DNA of 64,000 bases from JAVVHH01 sp965276815 (GTDB lineage Bacteria > Pseudomonadota > Alphaproteobacteria > Acetobacterales > Acetobacteraceae). Below the pieces are notes generated by a model. The model saw only the letters and a list, made by a program, of their open reading frames with translations, did no database searches and was not told the origin of the DNA. The first letter of the stretch is position 1; every line of letters begins with the position of its first letter. This document shows positions 15,193 through 23,023 of this stretch, piece after piece. The stretch spans positions 682,001-746,000 of the forward strand of contig CBDIBE010000011.1 in NCBI GenBank assembly GCA_965276815.1, read 5' to 3'. The translations under genes and the position numbers were made by a program.

Positions 15193-16859
15193 ACCCGCTC
15201 GAAGCCATCCAACGCCAGGTCATGTGGAATCGCCTCATCGCCGTCGTCGAAGAACAGGCGCAAACCATGATCCGCACCGCCTTCAGCACCACCGTCCGCG
15301 AGGCCGGCGACCTCTCCGCCGGCATCTTCGACCTGCAAGGCCGCATGCTCGCCCAGGCCGTCACCGGTACCCCCGGCCACGTCAACTCCATGATGGAGAG
15401 CGTCGGTCACTTCCTGCGCAAATTCCCCGCCGAGACCCTGCACGAGGGCGACCACCTCATCACCAACGACCCCTGGCTCGGCACCGGCCACCTGCACGAC
15501 CTCACCGTCGTCACCCCCGCCTTCCACCGTGGCCGCCTCGTCGCCCTCTTCGCCAACACCGCCCACGTCATCGACGTCGGCGGCCTCGGCATGGGGCCGG
15601 AAGGCCGCTCCGTCTTCGAGGAAGGCCTCTACATCCCCATCGTCAAATGCTTCGAAGCCGGCCGCCCCAACGCCACCTTCTTCGACTTCCTCCGCGCCGG
15701 CACCCGCCTGCCCGTCGAGCTCGAAGGCGACGTCTACTCGCTCTGCGCCTGCAACGACGCCGGCGCCCGCCGCCTCACCGGCATGCTCGATGAGTTCCGG
15801 CTCGAAGGGATCCAAGCCCTCGCCGAGCACATCTTCGAAAGCAGCTACCGCGCCACCCTAGCCGAGATCGCCAAGCTGCCCCCCGGCCAATTTACCGCCG
15901 AAATCTGGTCCGACGGCTACGAGGCCCCGGTCCGGCTTTCAGCCAAGATGCACATCTCGCCGGACGGCATCGAGGTCGATTACGAAGGCACCTCCGGCCT
16001 CTCCGGCCGCGGCATCAACGTCCCCGCCCCCTACACCCGCGCCTATGCCAGCTTCGGCATCAAATGCGTCGTCGCCCCAGAAATCCCGAACAACACGGCG
16101 AGCCTCGCCCCCTTCCGCATGCGCATCCCCGAGGGCTGCATCCTCAACGCCCCGCGCCCCAGCCCGGTCTCCGTCCGCCACGTCGTCGGCCAGCTCCTGC
16201 CCGACCTCATGATGGGCTGCCTCCACCAAGCCGTCCCCGGCCGGGTCACCGCCGAGGGCGCCTCCTGCCTGTGGAACCCGCCGCTGCGCGGCGGCGCCAT
16301 CGTCTCGGGACAGAACTCGCCCCTGCAGGATTTCGAGGTGATCACCTTCAACTCCGGCGGCACCGGCGCCCGGCCCGGTCAAGACGGGCTCGACGGCACC
16401 GCCTTCCCCTCCGGCGTCCGCACCATGCCGGTCGAAGCCACCGAAAACTTCGCCCCCGTCATCTTCTGGCGCAAGGAGCTCCGCCCCGACAGCGGCGGAC
16501 CCGGCCGTACCCGCGGCGGCCTCGGCCAAATCATGGAAATCGGCGCCAAAGGCGACGCCGAATTCGCCTGCAACGCCATCTTCGACCGCGTCGCCAACCC
16601 CCCGCGCGGCCGCGACGGCGGCCAGGACGGCGCAGCCGGCGCCGTCCGCCTGCGCAGCGGCCCCACCCTACGCACCAAAGGCTACCAACTCATTCCCGCC
16701 GGCGACCGCCTCATCCTCGAGCTGCCCGGCGGCGGCGGCATGGGTCCGCCCGAGCTACGCGACCCCACCCTCCTGGCCCGCGACCTGCGCGACGGATATG
16801 TGACACGGTCGGCGGCGGCAGCTTCCTCTGTGCTCACCGTGGCTTTCGCGCAACGCTAA
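15189..16859 (+). CDS. hyuB: Hydantoinase/5-oxoprolinase subunit B
   Basis: 556 residues; ATG overlaps the hyuA stop (ATGA). N-terminus LEAIQRQVMWNRLIAVVEEQ; then RTAFSTTVREAGDLSAGIFD, TNDPWLGTGHLHD with putative metal-binding His, RGGLGQIMEI and LPGGGGMGPP near the end. All are subunit B hallmarks. The two genes form a two-gene operon. No transporter or racemase is adjacent. Confidence 0.92.
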   Translation: MNPLEAIQRQVMWNRLIAVVEEQAQTMIRTAFSTTVREAGDLSAGIFDLQGRMLAQAVTGTPGHVNSMMESVGHFLRKFPAETLHEGDHLITNDPWLGTGHLHDLTVVTPAFHRGRLVALFANTAHVIDVGGLGMGPEGRSVFEEGLYIPIVKCFEAGRPNATFFDFLRAGTRLPVELEGDVYSLCACNDAGARRLTGMLDEFRLEGIQALAEHIFESSYRATLAEIAKLPPGQFTAEIWSDGYEAPVRLSAKMHISPDGIEVDYEGTSGLSGRGINVPAPYTRAYASFGIKCVVAPEIPNNTASLAPFRMRIPEGCILNAPRPSPVSVRHVVGQLLPDLMMGCLHQAVPGRVTAEGASCLWNPPLRGGAIVSGQNSPLQDFEVITFNSGGTGARPGQDGLDGTAFPSGVRTMPVEATENFAPVIFWRKELRPDSGGPGRTRGGLGQIMEIGAKGDAEFACNAIFDRVANPPRGRDGGQDGAAGAVRLRSGPTLRTKGYQLIPAGDRLILELPGGGGMGPPELRDPTLLARDLRDGYVTRSAAAASSVLTVAFAQR

Positions 16860-16891
16860 TGAAAGATGCTGTGACATTTCGGCCAACAACA

Positions 16892-16920
16892 TTGCATTCA
16901 TCTTTACCTGCAATGATAGT
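16892..16920 (+). promoter_or_regulatory. Possible sigma-70-like promoter
   Basis: TTGCAT, 17 nt, GATAGT, in an AT-richer patch between hyuB and the Thr/His-rich gene. A short hairpin GCTCGG-GATG-CCGAGC follows at about 16926-16941. The boxes match consensus only partly. Confidence 0.3.
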
Positions 16921-16970
16921 GAGGTGCTCGGGATGCCGAGCCCCGTAACGCTGACCTAGCGAGCACACCC

Positions 16971-17237
16971 ATGAGCACGCGCAAGATCCTGTCCCTCACC
17001 TTGGCGACCGCCCTCGTCTCCGCGCCGTTCGCGGCGACCGCTTTCGCCGCGGCGGCCACCACCACGACGACCACCACGACGACGACGCACCACATGGTGC
17101 ATCATCCCGTGATGCACACGACGCACACCCGCACCACGACCACCACCGTCCGCTCGCACGGCTCGACCGACGCTGCGGTCGACGCGCTGAACGCGCAGTC
17201 TCTGGCGCGCGCCCGCGGCGGCGCGACCACCCAGTAA
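16971..17237 (+). CDS. Small exported Thr/His-rich protein
   Basis: 88 residues. The signal peptide runs from MSTRKILSLTLATALVSAPF to about FAAA. The mature part starts with a run of ten threonines, then HHMVHHPVMHTTHTRTTTT. It ends in a short helical tail (DAAVDALNAQSLARARGG). The clustered His/Met could bind copper or another metal, but this is inference from composition. The Thr run is encoded by mixed ACC/ACG codons rather than a simple triplet repeat, which suggests selection on protein composition. A terminator follows. Confidence 0.72.
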   Translation: MSTRKILSLTLATALVSAPFAATAFAAAATTTTTTTTTTHHMVHHPVMHTTHTRTTTTTVRSHGSTDAAVDALNAQSLARARGGATTQ

Positions 17238-17259
17238 TTGCGCCATCGGCAGTGAGTGA

Positions 17260-17290
17260 GCGGCCTGTTACCTGGCAGGCCGCTTCTTCC
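17260..17290 (+). terminator. Rho-independent terminator
   Basis: Stem GCGGCCTG/CAGGCCGC with an 8-nt loop followed by TTCTTCCTC. It ends only 3 nt before the next ATG, so it may also influence that gene. Confidence 0.7.
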
Positions 17291-17292
17291 TC

Positions 17293-17922
17293 ATGCTCTT
17301 TGATTTCGCCAAGCTCGATCCACGAGATTGCTACAAGCTCTTGGTATCGACCGTCGTCCCGCGGCCCATCGCCTGGGTCGTGACCCAGGACCCCGCCGGC
17401 GTGCTCAACGCCGCGCCGTTTTCCTTCTTCAACGTCCTTTCCGGTGACCCAGCCATCGTCGTGATCGGCATCGGCGGACGTGAGCCAGGCGATGCAAAAG
17501 ACACCGGCGCCAACATCCGCCGCAGTCAGCAATTCGTGGTCAACCTGGTCGGCTACGCGAATGCCGAGGCGATGAACATCACCGCCATCGATTTGCCGCC
17601 CGCAATCGATGAAATTGGCCAAGCCGGGTTGCACACCCTGCCCAGCCACCACGTCGCCCCCCCTCGCATCGCCGAGAGCCCGGTGGCACTCGAATGCGAG
17701 CGTTTCACCACCCTCGAAATCGGCTCGGACCGCGCCCTGATCCTCGGCCGCGTGCTGGCGCTTCACGTACACGACGAGGCTGTGCTCGACGCCGGGCGAT
17801 GCTACATCGACACGCCGAAGCTCGACTTGATCGGGCGCATGCACGGAGGTGGATGGTATGCACGCACGACCGACCTATTCGAACTTCCCCGCATTCCCGT
17901 CGACCAATGGGAAATCCGCTAG
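17293..17922 (+). CDS. Flavin reductase-like FMN-binding split-barrel protein
   Basis: 209 residues, starting MLFDFAKLDPRDCYKLLVST. VVPRPIAWVVTQDPAG followed by NAAPFSFFNVLSGDPAIVV is the FMN-binding split-barrel signature of the flavin reductase-like/FMN-binding family. KDTGANIRRSQQFVVNLVG follows. RYIDTPKL-like sequence near the end (CYIDTPKLDLIGRMHGGGWY) is also typical. It probably binds FMN and passes reducing equivalents, or serves as the reductase of a monooxygenase not in this window. Confidence 0.87.
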   Translation: MLFDFAKLDPRDCYKLLVSTVVPRPIAWVVTQDPAGVLNAAPFSFFNVLSGDPAIVVIGIGGREPGDAKDTGANIRRSQQFVVNLVGYANAEAMNITAIDLPPAIDEIGQAGLHTLPSHHVAPPRIAESPVALECERFTTLEIGSDRALILGRVLALHVHDEAVLDAGRCYIDTPKLDLIGRMHGGGWYARTTDLFELPRIPVDQWEIR

Positions 17923-18130
17923 GACCAAATCCTGCGCCGCCCTATTGGCCATCGCGCTCGCCGTATGCGGTTGCGTAGCGCCTGAGGATCCCACGCCGCC
18001 TCGCCCGCAGCCCGCAGCCTCGGCCGCCCCGCTCCCGAGCCGGACCGGCTACGAACCCGCCCCCATCCCGAACGCCCGCCTCCGCGGCCCCAACGACTCC
18101 GTCATCAACATGGCCCCCCAAAGCCGATAA
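17849..18130 (+). CDS. Probable small lipoprotein overlapping the flavin reductase gene
   Basis: In a frame different from the reductase, the sequence KSCAALLAIALAVCGCVAP is a good lipoprotein signal, with the lipobox around AVCGC. It is followed by a Pro/Ala-rich linker and ends RGPNDSVINMAPQSR. The only Met starts (17849, 17858) lie inside the reductase gene, giving a 65-74 nt overlap and a long N-region; a later non-ATG start is possible. Function unknown. Confidence 0.5.
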   Translation: MDGMHARPTYSNFPAFPSTNGKSARTKSCAALLAIALAVCGCVAPEDPTPPRPQPAASAAPLPSRTGYEPAPIPNARLRGPNDSVINMAPQSR

Positions 18131-18149
18131 ACCCCCCAATCTTCCAAAG

Positions 18150-18170
18150 CCCTCTCCCGCCGGGAGAGGG
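18150..18170. repeat. Short palindrome CCCTCTCCC-GCC-GGGAGAGGG
   Basis: Perfect 9-bp arms with a 3-nt loop, about 20 nt after the lipoprotein stop, so it can act as a terminator. A diverged copy with the same GGGAGAGGGT core and a GGTGAGGG tail lies at about 18738-18773, so this is an interspersed repeat unit. Confidence 0.6.
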
Positions 18171-18288
18171 TTGGGCCAGCATGGAACACCCAACCCCGCC
18201 AGCCGAAGGCAGTGTTTCACCCAGAATTTGACCGATCGCTTTAACCCTCGATATTGCCGTCGTGCTGTCGGCTCTTACCAATGCGCTC

Positions 18289-18525
18289 ATGCCCAGGTTC
18301 TTCTTCGACACGCATGACGGAGACCACCTCGTCCGGGATCCCTCCGGCCACGAACTGCCCCACCGGGAAGCCGCGCGCCAAGCCGCGTTGGCGGTTCTGC
18401 CGAGCATGGCTCGCGACGAAGTGCCAAACGGCGACCGGCACGATTTCTACGTCAATGTGCGCAACGACAATGGGCAGACCATCTACACCGCCTGCATGTC
18501 CCTGGTCGGCCGCTGGCTAGACTAA
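18289..18525 (+). CDS. DUF6894-like small protein
   Basis: 78 residues from ATG 18289 (MPRFFFDTHDGDHLVRDPSG); an in-frame ATG 27 nt upstream is less likely. The pattern of MPRFFFDxxDG, ELPHREAARQAAL, a DFYVNVRNDNGQTIY strand and a final SLVGRW matches the small alphaproteobacterial DUF6894 proteins. Their role is unknown. Cytosolic. Confidence 0.78.
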   Translation: MPRFFFDTHDGDHLVRDPSGHELPHREAARQAALAVLPSMARDEVPNGDRHDFYVNVRNDNGQTIYTACMSLVGRWLD

Positions 18526-18628
18526 TCTCAGGGCCCGGGAAGGCCCACCCCATCCGGGGCGCGGCCCACAGAGCATCTGTCGCGCGGGTAGCCGCGTGAA
18601 CCAGAGGCTGCCTCGGCCGCCAAACCCC

Positions 18629-18665
18629 TTGACCCGCACCCTCCCCTAATGTTCTCTTTACGTTC
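18629..18665 (+). promoter_or_regulatory. Second SOS promoter with LexA box abutting ATG
   Basis: TTGACC at 18629-18634, 16 nt, then GTTC-TCTTTAC-GTTC at 18651-18665, then ATG at 18666. Element order, 16-nt spacing and zero distance to ATG equal those at 5038-5074, and the first codons also match (ATG C/TTT..TTC G.. CAACCC). The box is close to the classical alphaproteobacterial LexA operator. Confidence 0.75.
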
Positions 18666-18896
18666 ATGTTCGTGCAACCCACCCCGGCGGATCAAATCTT
18701 CCACCTCGCCGCCGCGCCAAACGAAGCGCCCTCTGCCTCCGGGCTCCCTCCGGGAGAGGGTCGGGGTGAGGGTAATGTGCCGCACCGCTGGACCAGAGAT
18801 TCCGTCCCAATCAAGCCGCTTCCCGCACACGCACCCCCATCTCGGCCAGCGTGGCCTCGATCGCCGCCACGGCCCGGCGCATGTCTTCCGGCGTGA
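18666..18896 (+). pseudogene. SOS-promoter-linked reading frame, probably truncated
   Basis: The frame begins MFVQPTPADQ, parallel to MLAQPITDPQ in the SOS gene at 5075, directly behind a LexA box. After about 24 residues it runs into the interspersed GGGAGAGGGT repeat and then into the antisense of the aminotransferase gene, so the remaining residues (Pro/Arg-rich) are not protein-like. I read it as the 5' remnant of an SOS gene whose body was lost, or as a very short SOS peptide. Confidence 0.4.
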
Positions 18897-19923
18897 TCGC
18901 ACCGATGCAACCCACCCGGAAGCTCGGCTGCTTGGTATTGTAGAAATTGCTGATCAGCACCCCGCGCGACTTCAGCCCATCCACGAACCGTTGCAGGTTC
19001 CAGGCCGCATCGTTCGGCGCATCGACGTTGACCACGATCGGCCCTTGCACGTCTGCCGGCAACGAGGGCTTCAAGCCGAGTCGGCGCACCCCGTCATACA
19101 GCGTCCGCATATTCGCGGTGTACCGGGCCAGGCGGGCGGGCTGCCCGCCCTCCTCATCGAACAAGTCGAGTGCCACGTCGAACGACGCGATCGCGCCGGC
19201 CGCCGGGGTGAACCGGTGCGCGCCCGGCGCCCGCAGATAATGCTTGTAGATGTCCGCGAGGTCGAACGACCAGCTTTCCGCCTGGCCCGCCGATTCGAGC
19301 AGCCGGTCGACGCGAGCCACCGTGAACGAGGCGCCAGGCATCCCCTCGATACATTTGTTCGTGGTGAACCCAACGCTGTCCACCATCGGCAGCGCCCCGA
19401 TGTCGAACGGCAGCGCGCCAAGCGCCGAGACCGCGTCCACGATCACCCGGCGCCCAGCCTGCCCGGCAACCTCGGCCAGCGCCGGCACGTCGTGGATGAT
19501 GCCGGTCGACGTCTCGCTATAGACGAGCGCCACATGCCCGATCTGCCGATCCGCCTTCAGCGCGTCGTGGACCGCTTTCAACTCGGCCTGCTTGTTCGGC
19601 GCTACCGCTAGCGGAACCACGATCCGGCCCGCTTCGGTGGCAAGCCGCTCGATCCGATCGGCATATTGCCCGCTCTTCACCACCAGGATCCGCCCGCCCC
19701 GCGGCACGAACGTGCGGCAGGCCGCCTCCATCGCAAAATGCCCGCAGCCCTGCAGTGTGAGCGCGGCATGTTCGCCAGCCCGCCCGCCGGCGAGCCGAAG
19801 CACGCGCTCCCGCACGCGCTCGACGATCTCTCGGAACTCGTTGTCCCAGGGCGCGTAGTCCCGGGCAGCGGCCTCACGCACCTGATCATGCGTGGTCACC
19901 GGACCCGGAATCAGCAGAAGCAT
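18811..19923 (-). CDS. Class V aminotransferase, 2-aminoethylphosphonate:pyruvate transaminase-like
   Basis: 370 residues from ATG 19923 (MLLLIPGPVTTHDQVREAA). LTLQGCGHFAMEA, YSETSTGIIHD, VDAVSALGALPFD and the PLP lysine in TTNKCIEGMPGASF follow PhnW closely. PhnW converts 2-aminoethylphosphonate plus pyruvate to phosphonoacetaldehyde and alanine. No other phosphonate gene (phnX, phnA, phnY) is adjacent, so serine-glyoxylate or another class V activity remains possible. Confidence 0.82.
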   Translation of the reverse strand: MLLLIPGPVTTHDQVREAAARDYAPWDNEFREIVERVRERVLRLAGGRAGEHAALTLQGCGHFAMEAACRTFVPRGGRILVVKSGQYADRIERLATEAGRIVVPLAVAPNKQAELKAVHDALKADRQIGHVALVYSETSTGIIHDVPALAEVAGQAGRRVIVDAVSALGALPFDIGALPMVDSVGFTTNKCIEGMPGASFTVARVDRLLESAGQAESWSFDLADIYKHYLRAPGAHRFTPAAGAIASFDVALDLFDEEGGQPARLARYTANMRTLYDGVRRLGLKPSLPADVQGPIVVNVDAPNDAAWNLQRFVDGLKSRGVLISNFYNTKQPSFRVGCIGAITPEDMRRAVAAIEATLAEMGVRVREAA

Positions 19924-20018
19924 GGCACAATCCTGTATTGCGGCACGTGCCTTGCCGTGGATCGCGCGCAGGATCAAGCCCGTTTCTTCGCGATACGCCG
20001 TGCGGTAGATTGCCCGCA

Positions 20019-20354
20019 ATGACCTCGCCTCTTCCGCTGCCTGACTGGGTTCCTTGGTGGGTGCATTTCGCGGTGCTGCTGGCGGCGCTGTTCCTCTTCG
20101 TCATGTTCTTGTTCCTGCCATTCAGCGTCTTCGGGGTGAAGAGCCGGCTGGAGGCCATCGACGCGCGTCTCGACGAAATCCAGGGCGAAATCCGCAGCCT
20201 TTCGCTCCGCCTGCCCGAGCCCGGCCTCGATGATCCAGACGAAATCCGGATCCCGCCCCGCCCCGGCCTGCGCCCGCCCATCCCGCCCGCGCCGGCCCCG
20301 CTCACCCGTCCGCCGCAGGCCCGGACCGGCCGCACCGAGCCGCGACTCTATTAG
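20019..20354 (+). CDS. Small single-span membrane protein
   Basis: 111 residues from ATG 20019. One clear membrane segment (VHFAVLLAALFLFVMFLFLP), then a coiled-coil-like helix (KSRLEAIDARLDEIQGEIRS), then a Pro-rich tail with repeated RPP/PAP. The tail is probably cytosolic. It is divergent from the aminotransferase (95 bp). Function unknown. Confidence 0.78.
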   Translation: MTSPLPLPDWVPWWVHFAVLLAALFLFVMFLFLPFSVFGVKSRLEAIDARLDEIQGEIRSLSLRLPEPGLDDPDEIRIPPRPGLRPPIPPAPAPLTRPPQARTGRTEPRLY

Positions 20355-20413
20355 TTCGCTTGCGTTGTTGGGGGAGGGCTGCCTTGATGCGGCCGAGCAG
20401 CGGAGAGACAGGG

Positions 20414-21250
20414 ATGCGCGTAAGCGTTCTGCAGATGAGCCCTGGGGCAGACAAATCCGCCAACATCGCCCAGGCGAGCCGCCTCATCGACGAAGCTCTT
20501 GGCGCCGACCGTCCGGACATGATCAGCCTGCCCGAAGTATGGACCTGTCTCGGCGGCGATCGCGAGACGAAGTTTCGGCAAGCCGAAACCCTGCCGCCCG
20601 CCGGCAGCAACGAGCCCGGCGGCGAGGCTTACGAGTTTCTGCGCCGGACCGCCCGCGAGCGAAGCGTCTTCATCCATGGCGGTTCGATCGGCGAGGCCGG
20701 CCCAGGCAAGCTGTTCAACACGACCCTGGCTTTCGGGCCGGACGGCTCGGAACTCGCGCGCTATCGCAAGATCCACCTGTTCGACATCGTCACCCCAGGC
20801 GGCCAGGACTATCGCGAGAGCGCGACCTTCGGCGGCGGCGACCGGGTCGTCGTCTACGAGGCCGGCGGCATCAAAATCGGCTGCGCCGTCTGCTACGATA
20901 TCCGGTTTCCCGAACTGTTCCTCGCGCTGCGGCGGCAAGGCGCGGAGCTGATCTTCCTCCCCTCCGCCTTTACCGTCGAGACCGGCCGGGACCACTGGGA
21001 GACGTTGATCCGCGCCCGCGCGATCGAGACCCAGTGCTGGTTCGCCGCGCCGGCCACCTGGGGCAAGCATCTCGACGGCAAGGGTGCGCCGCGCTTCACC
21101 TATGGCCACTCGCTGGTTTGCGATCCATGGGGCACCATCGTCGCCAAGGTCTCTGACGGCATCGGGTGGACCACGGCCCGCATCGACCCGGCGCTGACCG
21201 GCCGAGTCCGCGCCGGAATGCCCGTCATGGAGCATCGACGGCTGCCTTAG
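20414..21250 (+). CDS. Carbon-nitrogen hydrolase (nitrilase superfamily, omega-amidase/NIT type)
   Basis: 278 residues from ATG 20414. The Glu-Lys-Cys triad is plain: Glu41 in SLPEVW, Lys119 in ARYRKIHLFDI, Cys160 in GCAVCYDIRFPEL. The KIHLFDI and YDIRFPELF sequences place it with the Nit1/Nit2 branch, which hydrolyses deaminated glutathione or alpha-keto acid amides. Likely housekeeping metabolite repair. NAD kinase follows 10 nt downstream, so the two are probably co-transcribed. Confidence 0.9.
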   Translation: MRVSVLQMSPGADKSANIAQASRLIDEALGADRPDMISLPEVWTCLGGDRETKFRQAETLPPAGSNEPGGEAYEFLRRTARERSVFIHGGSIGEAGPGKLFNTTLAFGPDGSELARYRKIHLFDIVTPGGQDYRESATFGGGDRVVVYEAGGIKIGCAVCYDIRFPELFLALRRQGAELIFLPSAFTVETGRDHWETLIRARAIETQCWFAAPATWGKHLDGKGAPRFTYGHSLVCDPWGTIVAKVSDGIGWTTARIDPALTGRVRAGMPVMEHRRLP

Positions 21251-21260
21251 GGGATTGGCG

Positions 21261-22106
21261 ATGGCCATGGACACGACACCAGGCCCGATTCTGCCAGGTA
21301 GCATGTCCCCAGTCGTGGCGCCGTTCTTCGACGGGCCGCCGACTCGAATCGCCTTCGCCGCTTCGCCGACGCCGCTCGCCGAGGAAGCCATGGCCCGCCT
21401 CGCCGCCCGATATGGGGCCGAGTCGATCGCCGACGCCGAGGCCATCGTCTGCCTAGGCGGTGACGGCTTCATGCTGGAGACCTTGCACCGTTTGCTCGAC
21501 ACATCGCTGCAGACACCCGTCTACGGGATGAACTGCGGCTCCGTCGGCTTCTTGATGAACAATTTCGCCGAGGATGACCTGCTGTCCCGGCTGTGCCGCG
21601 CGCAGGCGGCTATCCTGCACCCGCTCCGAATGAGCGCTGTCACCGTCGCGGGGACGGTCGAAGATGGGCTGGCGCTCAACGAAGTCTCGTTGCTGCGGCA
21701 ATTGCGCCAGGCCGCCAAGATCCGCATCACGATCGACGGCCGCGTTCGAATGCCGGAACTCATCTGTGACGGCGTCTTGATATCCACGCCCGCCGGCTCA
21801 ACCGCTTACAACCTCTCCGCGCACGGCCCCATCGTGCCCCTATCGGCGAACCTGCTTCCCCTCACCCCGATCAGCGCCTTCCGCCCACGGCGGTGGCGCG
21901 GTGCCTTATTGCCCAGCGGCGCCGAAGTGCTGTTCGAAATCCTGGAGCGGGAAAAACGCCCCGTCGCCGCGGTGGCCGACTTCACCGAAGTCCGCGATGT
22001 CCTATCCGTCGCGGTCAGCGAAGACCGGTCAGTCACGACGACGATCCTGTTCGACCCGGACCAGGGCCTCTCGGAGCGGATCATCGCCGAGCAGTTCACC
22101 GTCTAA
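21261..22106 (+). CDS. nadK: NAD kinase
   Basis: 281 residues from ATG 21261 (a TTG at 21255 and an ATG at 21267 are also in frame). The signature CLGGDGFMLETLH gives the GGDG ATP/NAD site. GMNCGSVGFLMN, ALNEVSLLR and DGVLISTPAGSTAYNLSAHG are the conserved NAD-binding blocks. It phosphorylates NAD to NADP in the cytosol. The C-terminus almost touches the convergent CtrA-like gene (4-nt gap). Confidence 0.95.
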   Translation: MAMDTTPGPILPGSMSPVVAPFFDGPPTRIAFAASPTPLAEEAMARLAARYGAESIADAEAIVCLGGDGFMLETLHRLLDTSLQTPVYGMNCGSVGFLMNNFAEDDLLSRLCRAQAAILHPLRMSAVTVAGTVEDGLALNEVSLLRQLRQAAKIRITIDGRVRMPELICDGVLISTPAGSTAYNLSAHGPIVPLSANLLPLTPISAFRPRRWRGALLPSGAEVLFEILEREKRPVAAVADFTEVRDVLSVAVSEDRSVTTTILFDPDQGLSERIIAEQFTV

Positions 22107-22110
22107 CCGA

Positions 22111-22872
22111 TCAGGCCGCCTGATTGACCGCTACGGCAGGCTCCGGACGAAAGCTGTTGCTTGCCGAGCTGGTCCCGACCGGCTCGCCAACGAGCGGCTG
22201 GACCGGATCGCGAACCGTATAGCCCCGGCCCCAAACGGTGCCGATCAGGTTTGGCGCCCCGGCTTCGGCCAACTTTTTGCGAAGCTTGCAGATAAAAACG
22301 TCGATGATCTTCATCTCTGGTTCATCCATTCCGCCGTAGAGGTGGTTCAAGAACACCTCCTTGGTCAGAACCATGCCCTTCCGCATCACCAGCAATTCCA
22401 GAATTGAGTATTCCTTGCCGGTCAAATGGACTTGCTTGTCCCCGACCGAAACCTCACGCGTGTCGAGACAGAGCCTAACGTCGCCGATGCGAAGGACCGG
22501 CTGGCTATAACCCTTGCTGCGGCGAAGGATGGCCTGCATGCGGGCAACGCACTCGCTCACATCGTACGGCTTGGTCAGGAAATCGTCGGCACCAATCGCG
22601 AACGCCTTGACCCGTGCCTGCGGGCGGACCAGCGCCGAGGTGATCAGCACGGGTGTGTCGATGCGGGCAGCGCGCATCCGGCGCACGACCTCGTAACCAT
22701 CCATGTCGCGCAGCATCAGGTCGAGCAGAACGATGTCGTAATCGTAGTGCCGGACCATATCGAGCGCTTCCTCACCACTTTCCAGGTGATCCACGATCGC
22801 ACCGCCATTCCGCAGAGCCTGAATTAGGGGGCGGCAGGCTGCCAGGTCATCTTCGACCATCAATACTCGCAT
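22111..22872 (-). CDS. CtrA-like OmpR-family response regulator with diverged receiver
   Basis: 253 residues from ATG 22872. Receiver: acidic pair D8/D9, phospho-acceptor D51 in DIVLLDLMLRDMDGYEV, S79, K101 in FLTKPYD. The winged-helix part (VHLTGKEYSILELLVMRKGM, then FLNHLYGGMDEPEMKIIDVF, CKLRKK and TVWGRGY) is nearly the canonical CtrA DNA-binding domain. The receiver differs widely from canonical CtrA (for example LAACRPLIQALRNGG where CtrA has SATAQSIELMLKSEG). It could be the genome's CtrA or a second CtrA-type regulator. Three TTAA half-sites lie in its upstream region. Confidence 0.88.
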   Translation of the reverse strand: MRVLMVEDDLAACRPLIQALRNGGAIVDHLESGEEALDMVRHYDYDIVLLDLMLRDMDGYEVVRRMRAARIDTPVLITSALVRPQARVKAFAIGADDFLTKPYDVSECVARMQAILRRSKGYSQPVLRIGDVRLCLDTREVSVGDKQVHLTGKEYSILELLVMRKGMVLTKEVFLNHLYGGMDEPEMKIIDVFICKLRKKLAEAGAPNLIGTVWGRGYTVRDPVQPLVGEPVGTSSASNSFRPEPAVAVNQAA

Positions 22873-22943
22873 AGGGTCCTCCATCGCGAAGCGTTGATGC
22901 ACTATGCAACCTAGACGTGTGTATGTCGACAAAAATTCGCTCT

Positions 22944-22970
22944 TTAACGCATCTTAAGAATGAGACTTAA
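22944..22970. promoter_or_regulatory. Cluster of TTAA half-sites, possible CtrA binding region
   Basis: TTAA at 22944, 22954 and 22967 between the divergent regulator and coiled-coil genes. CtrA binds TTAA-N7-TTAA; here the spacings are N6 and N9, so the match is imperfect. The surrounding AT-richness against a GC-rich background makes this a likely shared promoter region. Confidence 0.4.
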
Positions 22971-23023
22971 CGCCTTATTCGCAAATTCAGCGCGATATGA
23001 GCTGGCGAAGCCGGGGAATCGCT

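Noticed and set aside
17060..17130. Repetitive ACC/ACG tract as a possible CRISPR or microsatellite array
   Set aside because: It codes for a Thr/His stretch in a good exported-protein frame; no spacer structure.
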